The position numbers and the translations under genes were made by a program. Below are positions 51,065-57,969 of a DNA stretch of 64,000 bases, piece by piece (within the stretch, counting starts at the first letter, position 1; each line of letters begins with the position of its first letter). Below the pieces are notes generated by a model. That model was given only the letters and a program-made list of their open reading frames with translations. It was not told the origin of the DNA and searched no databases. Origin of the DNA: Mameliella sp. CS4 (GTDB lineage: Bacteria; Pseudomonadota; Alphaproteobacteria; Rhodobacterales; Rhodobacteraceae). The stretch covers positions 1 to 64,000 of the forward strand of contig NZ_JAHXRQ010000018.1 in assembly GCF_019392335.1 (NCBI RefSeq), given 5' to 3'.

Positions 51065-51229
51065 GGGGTCTCTCCTCTGCTGTCCTTCCGACATGGGGGC
51101 GCGGGCATAGGCGGCCAAGCTGCGCGGGGGTCGGGTAAACCCGACCTTGCAGCGGTGGTTTGCCTTTCGGGCCGTTTTGAGGCAGGTCGCGGCGCAGTGC
51201 TATTCCAGGACGTGAAGAGGACAGCCGGC

Positions 51230-51877
51230 ATGACCCAGGAAATGACCCCCGAAGAGATCGCCTCGCTCTTTACGCGGTCTGACGGCAGCTATCTCTGCGC
51301 GCGCTGGGGGCGTCCCCTGGCGCCGATCGTCTTTGGAGTCGAGGATGATACGCTGCAGGTGGTCAAGGGCGCCTTCGAGGCGGTCTGCACCCTGGCCGGG
51401 CACCAGATGGCAGAGACGGACCCCGAGCTTGGGGCCAATGTCATGGTCTTTTTCTTCCGCGACTGGGCCGAATTGCTGGAGGTGCCGGACCTTGATCGCC
51501 TGATCGAAGGACTGGCCCCGCTGGTCGACCGCCTGCAGGCTGCGGAGGCGAACCAGTATCGCGTGTTCCGCTTTGATGCCGATGGCGGCATCAAAGCCTG
51601 TTTTGTCTTCCTGCGGATGGATGGCGAATTGACCAAGGTCCCGGCAGAGACGCTGGCGCTGAGCCAGGTGGTGCAGACGATCCTGCTGTGGTCGGATCGG
51701 GCCTTTGCCGACCGCTCTCCGCTGGCGCAGGTCGAGGGCGGTCGGGTGATCCTGCGGCCCGACCTGGCCCAGGTGATCCGCGCGGCCTATGACCCGGTGC
51801 TGCCCGTCGCGGCGACGGATCCCAGCCATGCACTGCGACTGGCGGCACGGATCGCGGCGGGGCAGGGGCAGCAATAG
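51230..51877 (+). CDS. Conserved protein of unknown function
   Basis: A 215-residue soluble acidic protein with no signal peptide or membrane helix. It begins MTQEMTPEEIASLFTRSDGS and has alternating beta and helix patterns (YLCARWGRPLAPIVFGVEDD; FRFDADGGIKACFVFLRMDG). I do not recognise a named family. GAAGAGG is nine bases before the ATG. It stands alone between the SecD-head-like gene, which is divergent, and the SpoIIAA-like gene. Confidence 0.7.
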   Translation: MTQEMTPEEIASLFTRSDGSYLCARWGRPLAPIVFGVEDDTLQVVKGAFEAVCTLAGHQMAETDPELGANVMVFFFRDWAELLEVPDLDRLIEGLAPLVDRLQAAEANQYRVFRFDADGGIKACFVFLRMDGELTKVPAETLALSQVVQTILLWSDRAFADRSPLAQVEGGRVILRPDLAQVIRAAYDPVLPVAATDPSHALRLAARIAAGQGQQ

Positions 51878-52034
51878 GGGCGCCCAGGGGGACGGACCAA
51901 CGCGTCAGAGAAATCGACGGCTGCCTCGATGATGTCGCCATTCGGCAAGATTCGGCGGCTCTGTCCCCATGCTGACATGAGGCATTGCCGAGCGTCTCTT
52001 CGGGGATCATCCTGAGTCCGGGGAGGGTCGAGAG

Positions 52035-52421
52035 ATGACCATCGACTACCACGAGGACGACGCGACAAAAGTCGTTGAATTTCATGTAAAAGGGCACATC
52101 AGCCGCGAGGTTTATGAGCCGCTGGTGCACAAGCTTCAGGACTTCATAGACCGCAACGGCACGGTGCGCATGATCGAAGTTGTCGAACATTTCCCGACCT
52201 TCGATCCGTCAATCCTGGTGCCGGGGCTCAAGTTCGACATTCGCAATATCCGCTACATCACCCATGTCGCGGTGGTGTCGGACATGGGCTGGATCAGCCC
52301 GGTGGTGAAGGCCGCGGGGGCGCTGATCTCGACCAAGATACGGACCTTCGGGATGGAAGACCTTGAGGCCGCGAGGGACTGGGTGCGCAGCGCCGATCCG
52401 GCGCGGGCCGGATCGAACTGA
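52035..52421 (+). CDS. SpoIIAA-like (STAS-type) small protein
   Basis: A 128-residue protein with the beta-alpha pattern of the SpoIIAA-like family: VVEFHVKGHISREVYEPLVH, a helix ending LQDFIDRN, MIEVVEHFPTFDP, then a strand ITHVAVVSDMGW and a final helix with FGMEDLEAARDWV. The family probably binds small ligands or partner proteins, but members have no assigned reaction. The ribosome site is GGGGAGG, ten bases before the ATG. Confidence 0.75.
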   Translation: MTIDYHEDDATKVVEFHVKGHISREVYEPLVHKLQDFIDRNGTVRMIEVVEHFPTFDPSILVPGLKFDIRNIRYITHVAVVSDMGWISPVVKAAGALISTKIRTFGMEDLEAARDWVRSADPARAGSN

Positions 52422-52449
52422 CTCGGCCCGCGTCACCGGACGATCCGTA

Positions 52450-52492
52450 CATTTTGTACAAAACGTACGTGGAAACCGGCATTTTGTACAAA
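52450..52492. repeat. Two identical palindromic sites 30 bp apart
   Basis: CATTTTGTACAAA occurs at 52450-52462 and 52480-52492. The core TTTGTACAAA is palindromic. The 30-bp spacing equals about three helical turns, a hallmark of cooperative binding. Both lie in the gap between two convergent genes, where no obvious promoter is needed. Confidence 0.6.
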
Positions 52493-52567
52493 CGGGTAAG
52501 GTGGCGTTAACCCGACGGTGTCGCTGCGCATCGGGCAGGGTGGACCCACCGATGCGCGGCGAAAGAC

Positions 52568-53596
52568 TTAACGCACCATGCCCACGATTTCGTAGGTCTT
52601 CTCCATGATCGGGGCGGCGATCTCGCGGGCGCGCTCCGAGCCGCGCCGCAGGATCGTGTCGATCTGGGCCGGGTCGGCGGTCAGGCGCTTCATCTCGGAC
52701 GAGATCGGCTCCAGCTTGGCCACCGCCAGGTCCGCCAGCGAGGGTTTGAACGTGCCGAACTGCTGGCCGCCGTGTTCGGCGATGACCTGTTCGACCGAGA
52801 GATCGGCGAGGGCGGCGTAGATGTTCACCAAGTTGCGCGCCTCGGGGCGGTCTTCCAGCCCCTCGACGCTTTCAGGCAGCGGCTCGGGGTCGGTCTTGGC
52901 CTTGCGGATCTTCTGCGCGATGGCATCGGCGTCATCGGTCAGGTTGATCCGGCTCATGTCCGAGGGATCGGATTTTGACATCTTCTTGGTGCCGTCGCGC
53001 AGGCTCATGACGCGGGTGGCGGTGCCTTCGATCACCGGTTCGGTGATCGGGAAGAAATCGACGCCGAAGTCGTTGTTGAACTTGATGGCGATGTCGCGGG
53101 TCAGTTCCAGGTGCTGTTTCTGGTCCTCGCCCACCGGCACATGGGTGGCGTGGTAGACAAGGATGTCCGCCGCCATCAGCGCGGGATAGGCGAGGAGTCC
53201 CAGCGAGGCGTTCTGTTGGTTCTTGCCGGCCTTGTCCTTCCATTGCGTCATGCGCTGCATCCAGCCCATTCGGGCGACACAGTTGAAGATCCAGGCCAGT
53301 TGGGCATGTTCGGTGACCTGGCTCTGGTTGAAGAGGATGGATTGTTCCGGATCGACGCCGGAGGCGATGAAGCCTGCGGTCAGTTCGCGTGTCTGGCGGC
53401 GCAGCGCTTCGGGGTCCTGCCAGACGGTGATTGCATGCATGTCGACCATGCAAAAGATAGACTGGATCCCCGCCGTCTGGCTGTCCGCAAAGCGTTTCAG
53501 CGCGCCCAGGTAGTTGCCCAGGTGCAGGTTGCCCGAAGGCTGGATGCCCGAAAAGACGCGCGGCGTGAAGGCGGCATTGGGCTGAGACTCGGACAT
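52568..53596 (-). CDS. trpS: Tryptophanyl-tRNA synthetase
   Basis: A 342-residue class I aminoacyl-tRNA synthetase charging tRNA-Trp. The HIGH-type motif is PSGNLHLGNYLGAL (about 20-33) and the KMSKS loop is KKMSKSDPSDMSR (about 210-222). The tryptophan pocket region VDMHAITVWQDP and GEDQKQHLELTRDIA are standard. It is divergent from the rhomboid-like gene. Confidence 0.96.
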   Translation of the reverse strand: MSESQPNAAFTPRVFSGIQPSGNLHLGNYLGALKRFADSQTAGIQSIFCMVDMHAITVWQDPEALRRQTRELTAGFIASGVDPEQSILFNQSQVTEHAQLAWIFNCVARMGWMQRMTQWKDKAGKNQQNASLGLLAYPALMAADILVYHATHVPVGEDQKQHLELTRDIAIKFNNDFGVDFFPITEPVIEGTATRVMSLRDGTKKMSKSDPSDMSRINLTDDADAIAQKIRKAKTDPEPLPESVEGLEDRPEARNLVNIYAALADLSVEQVIAEHGGQQFGTFKPSLADLAVAKLEPISSEMKRLTADPAQIDTILRRGSERAREIAAPIMEKTYEIVGMVR

Positions 53597-53670
53597 TGGT
53601 GATCCCCTGTGGATATTCCTGCGCGGCTGGCTTACCCATGCCGCCGGACACCGTCAAGAAAGAGGTCCCC

Positions 53671-54354
53671 ATGACGCACCCGCATAACGAGGCCCCGGTC
53701 AACCCGCTGCCGCCCGTGGTGGCGGCCTTGTTCCTTGTGCTGGCCGGGATCGAGCTGGTGATCTGGCTGGGCGGACAGGGGATCGTGGGCGGCCCCGGCG
53801 CGGTCGGCTGGCGGACCTCGGCGATCGAGACCTATGCCTTTTCGGGCCGGGCCTTCGACTGGATGCTGGAGACGGGGCAGTATCCGCCGGAACACCTGCT
53901 GCGGTTTGTGGCCTACCTGTTTTTGCACCCGAGTTTCAGCCACGGGCTGTTCAGCATGGTGATCCTGCTGGCGATGGGCAAGATCGTGGCGGAATCGGTT
54001 GGGTCGCTGGTTTTTGTCGCGGTGTTCTTTGTCTCGGGGATTTTCGGGGCGATTGGCTTTGGCCTATTCAGCGACGATCCCTGGTTGGTGGGCGCCTTTC
54101 CCGGGGTCTACGGGCTGATTGGCGGCTTTACCTTCCTGCTCTGGGTGCGGTTGGGCAACGAGGGGGCGCCGCAGGTGCGCGCTTTTACCCTGATCGGGAT
54201 GCTTCTGGCGGTGCAGCTGGTCTTTGGCGTGTTGTTCGGGGGCGGCAGCGACTGGATTGCCGACGTGGTGGGCTTTGTCACCGGATTCGCGCTGACCGTT
54301 CTGCTGGCGCCCGGCGGCGTGGCGCGGGTGCTGGAACGTATCCGGCGCCGGTAG
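53671..54354 (+). CDS. Rhomboid-like membrane protein lacking catalytic residues
   Basis: A 227-residue polytopic protein with the rhomboid fold of about six helices (HPSFSHGLFSMVILLAMGKI; FVSGIFGAIGFGLFS). The expected serine motif GASGAVFG reads GAFPGVYG (141-148), so Phe143 replaces the nucleophile. In the last helix the expected AHLGGF is ADVVGF, with Asp198 in place of histidine. It should therefore be proteolytically dead, perhaps acting like iRhom or derlin-type pseudoproteases in membrane-protein handling. ATG 53671 follows GAGGT; a longer frame reaches 53596 without support. Confidence 0.82.
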   Translation: MTHPHNEAPVNPLPPVVAALFLVLAGIELVIWLGGQGIVGGPGAVGWRTSAIETYAFSGRAFDWMLETGQYPPEHLLRFVAYLFLHPSFSHGLFSMVILLAMGKIVAESVGSLVFVAVFFVSGIFGAIGFGLFSDDPWLVGAFPGVYGLIGGFTFLLWVRLGNEGAPQVRAFTLIGMLLAVQLVFGVLFGGGSDWIADVVGFVTGFALTVLLAPGGVARVLERIRRR

Positions 54355-54358
54355 CCGT

Positions 54359-55642
54359 TCAGAACAGGTCGTCGGGTAGCAGGCTGCGGCGGGGCCTGTC
54401 CCCGGACAGGGGCAGGGCGGGGCCATGCGCGGTCCAGGTCGCGGCGCGGTCCGGGTCGCCGGAGAGGCCGGTGCCCAGATGGGCCAGCAGGGTTTCGGTC
54501 AGGCGCTCGTCGCGGATCAATGCCGCCGCCTCGCTGTTCCAACGGCAGGCGCGGCGGGTCAGCGAGGCGGAGCCGATCACGGTGATCCCGTCCACCAGGC
54601 ACAGCATGCCCTCGGACTGCGGATCGGAGACCAGCGCCAGCCGGTCGCCATAGGCCGCTTGCAGGCGGGCCAGTGCGGCGCCCTGCAGCGCGGCGGCGCG
54701 GGTGTCATCCCATGTGCCTCGCGTCTCGGGCGGCAGCAACAGGATCAGGTGCAGGTCCGGGGTCTGCGCGGCCTGTGCCAGTGCCTGTGTCAGGCCATCG
54801 TGGCGCAGGGCGCTGGTGCGGATCAGGATGCGTCGGCGGGCGGTGCTGAACAGACGGACCAGCGCCGGTTCGACATCGTTGGCAAGCGTCCGGGGCGCCA
54901 GGCCTGTGCGGGGGCGTGATTGTGTTCGCAACAGGCGCAGGTCATCGCGGCTTTGCGGGCGGGTCGGGTTGTCCAGGGCGCTGCCCGGTGCGGCGAGGGC
55001 GGCGCCACTGTCCAGCGCCGCGGCCCAGCAATCGGCGAAATGCCCCCGCAGGGCACCACAGAAATCCGCATCCGCGATGTGCAGAGCCATGACAGAGGGG
55101 GCGTCGGTTGCAAGGTCCGGGCCGCCGATCACGGCACCGGCGCCATCGGCCAGGGCAAATGCCTGGTGGATCTCTGCGGGGCGGGCGCTGGCGCCGCCCT
55201 GGACCAGGGCGCGCTGGACCGGGGTCAGGCGCGCCGGGTCCTCGGCCCGGATTGCGGTCAGTGCGGGGGTAAGGCGGCGGCGCAATAGGGCGCCGCGCAG
55301 GCCGTGCGCCACATGTCCATGCGGGGCGCAGATGAGTTGAGCGCCACCTTGCAGGACATCGGCAAACCCCGAGGCGCGGCGCCAGGCGGCGCGGTGGGCC
55401 TGCACGGCCAGCAGGGGATCGGGATCGGCCACGAGGATGCGCAGCGACAACCCGCGCCGGGACAGCAGCGCCAGCATGTCGCCCCATGTCTCAAGCCCGC
55501 GCTCGTGCAGCTCCGGCAGGACCAGCGGCCTGTCGGGCGCAAGGCGCGGCAGGCAGAGCAGCAGCTCTGACCGGGCGCTGGCGGCAAGGGATTCGAGCGC
55601 GGGGGCCGCCTCACCGGCAGAGAGCAGAGCGCGCAGTGTCAC
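54359..55642 (-). CDS. Phospholipase D-like protein with degenerate HKD motifs
   Basis: A 427-residue soluble protein whose two halves follow the plan of PLD/cardiolipin-synthase enzymes. The first motif reads EIHQAFALADG (His kept, Lys changed to Ala); the second reads GMLCLVDGITVIGSASLTRR, keeping Asp, Gly, GSAS and a later Glu but not His or Lys. Neither half has a full HxK(x4)D, so hydrolase activity is doubtful. The GTG start overlaps the murJ stop by 4 bases (GTGA), tying it to lipid II flipping. A lipid-binding or regulatory role is inference. Confidence 0.75.
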   Translation of the reverse strand: MTLRALLSAGEAAPALESLAASARSELLLCLPRLAPDRPLVLPELHERGLETWGDMLALLSRRGLSLRILVADPDPLLAVQAHRAAWRRASGFADVLQGGAQLICAPHGHVAHGLRGALLRRRLTPALTAIRAEDPARLTPVQRALVQGGASARPAEIHQAFALADGAGAVIGGPDLATDAPSVMALHIADADFCGALRGHFADCWAAALDSGAALAAPGSALDNPTRPQSRDDLRLLRTQSRPRTGLAPRTLANDVEPALVRLFSTARRRILIRTSALRHDGLTQALAQAAQTPDLHLILLLPPETRGTWDDTRAAALQGAALARLQAAYGDRLALVSDPQSEGMLCLVDGITVIGSASLTRRACRWNSEAAALIRDERLTETLLAHLGTGLSGDPDRAATWTAHGPALPLSGDRPRRSLLPDDLF

Positions 55643-57186
55643 GCGCGGGACCGTTTGAGCATGGCCTTGATCTCGGACAGGCGGAAGGCGCCCAGGGCCT
55701 GCCCGGCGATGCCGTAGGTGATAATGCCCATCCCGATCAGCCCGGCAAGCACGGCCAGCCGCAGGTAGGGCAGGGCCAGCCAGGGTGTCAGGACGATGTT
55801 CAGCCCCCAGAGCACCCCGCCCATCACCAGCGAGGCGGCCACGATGCGCCAGAGCCTCTGGCGGAAACGGTCGTCGAAATGCGCCACTTCGCCCATCGCC
55901 TTTGCGCCGCGCGCCAGTTGCCAGACCATGACCCAGCCTGCCAGCGTGGTGGCGATGGCGGGGGCAAGCCAGCCGATCGTGGGCGCCAGCCCGATGGCCA
56001 CCACCGCGTTGATGACCATCGCCCAGACTGCAAATCGGAAGGGGCTGCGCGTATCCTCACGCGCGAAGTAGAGCGGTTGCAGCACCTTCTGCAGCACGAA
56101 GGCGGGCAGGCCGAGGCCGTAGATCGCCACCGCCGTGGCGATGGCGGCGCTGTCGCTGGCGGTGGTCGCGCCACGTTCGAAGAGGACCGAAACCATCGGC
56201 AGCGGGATCGCCACCAGTGCCACGGCGGCGGGGACGGTCAGGGCGAGGCTCAGTTCGCCCGCGCGGGAAAACGCGTTGCGCGCGCCGCCGTCGTCCTGCG
56301 CCTTGAGCCGGCGCGACAGGTCGGGCAGCAGCACGATGCCCACGGCGATGCCCACCACGCCCAGCGGCAATTGGTACAGCCGGTCGGCGGCATAGAGCCA
56401 GCCCACCGCCTTTTCGAAGTGGCTGGCGACTTGCTGGCCCACCAGCAGGTTGATCTGCATGACGCCGCCCGCCAGCGCGGCAGGCACCGCGATCACGACG
56501 AGCCGTTTCATGTCCGGTGTCAGGCGCGGGCGTCCGGGGCGGATGCGCACACCCGCGCGGTCGGCGGCCACCCAGACCAGGGCAAGCTGCGCCATACCCG
56601 CCACGGGCACCGCCCAGATCAGGTACTGGATCACCTCGCCCCCCAGCGCGGCGCCAAGGCCCATCGACAGGCAGACGAGGATGTTCAGCAGCACCGGCGC
56701 GGCGGCGGCGGCGGCGAAATGGCCGGTAGCATTCAGCGCGCCGGAAAACAGCGCCGCCAGCGAGATCAGCAGGATATAGGGAAAGACCACCCGCCCAAAG
56801 CCCACGGTCAGGTCGAACCGCGCGTCCCCGGCAAAGCCGCCCGCGGTGGCCCAGACCAGCGCGGGCATGAAGATCATCGCCAGTGCGGTCAGCGCCAGGA
56901 GCACCGTCGCCAACCCGTTGAGCGCGTCGCGGGCAAAGATCAGCGGATCTTCCTCGCCTTCGTATTTCTTGGAAAACAGCGGCACGAAGGCGGCGTTGAA
57001 GGCGCCCTCGGCAAAGAAGCGGCGAAAGAGATTGGGCAGGCGAAAGGCCGCGACAAAGGCGTCCATGACCGGGCCGGGGCCGATCAGGGCGAGGATCATG
57101 ACCTCGCGCACGACGCCCAGAACCCGGCTCATCAGGGTCCAGAAGCCGACGGTCATGACACCGGCGACAAGGCGGATGGGTTTCAT
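55639..57186 (-). CDS. murJ: Lipid II flippase MurJ
   Basis: A 515-residue inner-membrane MOP-superfamily transporter with about 14 helices that flips the peptidoglycan precursor lipid II. It begins MKPIRLVAGVMTVGFWTLMS; the conserved TM1-TM2 region includes RVLGVVREVMIL and DAFVAAFRLPNLFRRFFAEG, followed by FNAAFVPLF. The frame extends to 57324, but the murJ start is at 57186. The gene is translationally coupled to the PLD-like gene downstream. Confidence 0.95.
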   Translation of the reverse strand: MKPIRLVAGVMTVGFWTLMSRVLGVVREVMILALIGPGPVMDAFVAAFRLPNLFRRFFAEGAFNAAFVPLFSKKYEGEEDPLIFARDALNGLATVLLALTALAMIFMPALVWATAGGFAGDARFDLTVGFGRVVFPYILLISLAALFSGALNATGHFAAAAAAPVLLNILVCLSMGLGAALGGEVIQYLIWAVPVAGMAQLALVWVAADRAGVRIRPGRPRLTPDMKRLVVIAVPAALAGGVMQINLLVGQQVASHFEKAVGWLYAADRLYQLPLGVVGIAVGIVLLPDLSRRLKAQDDGGARNAFSRAGELSLALTVPAAVALVAIPLPMVSVLFERGATTASDSAAIATAVAIYGLGLPAFVLQKVLQPLYFAREDTRSPFRFAVWAMVINAVVAIGLAPTIGWLAPAIATTLAGWVMVWQLARGAKAMGEVAHFDDRFRQRLWRIVAASLVMGGVLWGLNIVLTPWLALPYLRLAVLAGLIGMGIITYGIAGQALGAFRLSEIKAMLKRSRA

Positions 57187-57534
57187 GGGCTTGCTCGCTT
57201 GCTGCTCTGTGCTCCCGCTTAGCCGAAAGGGCAGGGTGGCGGAAGGGGCGCGGATCAGAGCAGCGGCCGCATCAGGGCGGTGGTGCGGTCGGCGGTGAGG
57301 GGGGCAAGTAGGACGCCGCGCCATGCCAAAGACGTGATCCGCGTGCGCATGGTGTCGCTTGCGCGGGCCCTTTCATGACACCGGGGCCGAAGGATGTGTG
57401 CACGCGGGGTGATTTTGGGGGGTATGTTCCTGCCGGATCACTCAACCGCTGTGATGTTTCGGTGATGCCGAGTACCTCTTGACGGGTGACGTCTCGGGTT
57501 GCACCGTGATGTCATCCCAAAAGGTCGTGTGCGC
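57187..57534. other. 348-bp divergent intergenic region upstream of murJ
   Basis: No gene is supported. A TTGACG at 57479-57484 could be a -35 box for the next plus-strand gene, but no -10 box stands at a proper distance. I see no repeat or strong hairpin. Confidence 0.55.
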
Positions 57535-57969
57535 GTGCCAGTCACTTTCGAGGTCTTGCCCCGGTTCAACCTGGTTCTCGTGCATTTCCGCGGAGAGGTC
57601 GGGACCGAAGAGCATATCGAGTCCTTTCTCGAATATGCCGGGCACCCGCTGTACGACAGGCATCAGCACGCCTTGGTGGACATGGCGGACTGTACGCTGC
57701 ACGACGCCTATTTCGCCGACATGCAGCGGCTGGCCTACCGGCTCAAGGGCTATTACGCCGAACGGGATCACGCCTCGCGCACGTCGGTCCACGCGCCGGG
57801 GGACGTGGTTTACGGGATGTCGCGGATGTACCAGTCGATCACCGATGGCCTCAGCCCCTGGGAAACCGGGGTCTTTCGCACCCGGGACGAGGCGATGGCC
57901 TTTGTGCATGTTGCGCCCGAAAGCCCGCAGGGTGCTTGCCTGCGGGCGATCTGGGATGCAGCCAGTTAG
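57535..57969 (+). CDS. Small STAS/SpoIIAA-like protein of unknown function
   Basis: A 144-residue soluble protein beginning VPVTFEVLPRFNLVLVHFRG, then EYAGHPLYDRHQHALVDMAD. This strand-helix-strand order and the ALVDMAD strand end recall small proteins of Rhodobacteraceae with a STAS-like fold. The function is unknown. The start is uncertain: GTG 57535 is used, GTG 57529 is close by, and the open frame reaches 57499. It converges on glnD with a 4-base overlap. Confidence 0.65.
   Translation: MPVTFEVLPRFNLVLVHFRGEVGTEEHIESFLEYAGHPLYDRHQHALVDMADCTLHDAYFADMQRLAYRLKGYYAERDHASRTSVHAPGDVVYGMSRMYQSITDGLSPWETGVFRTRDEAMAFVHVAPESPQGACLRAIWDAAS

Noticed and set aside
55486..57222. 578-codon plus-strand frame opposite murJ
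   Set aside because: It is rich in Gly, Gln, His and Arg with no hydrophobic structure, typical of a shadow of a membrane-protein gene.
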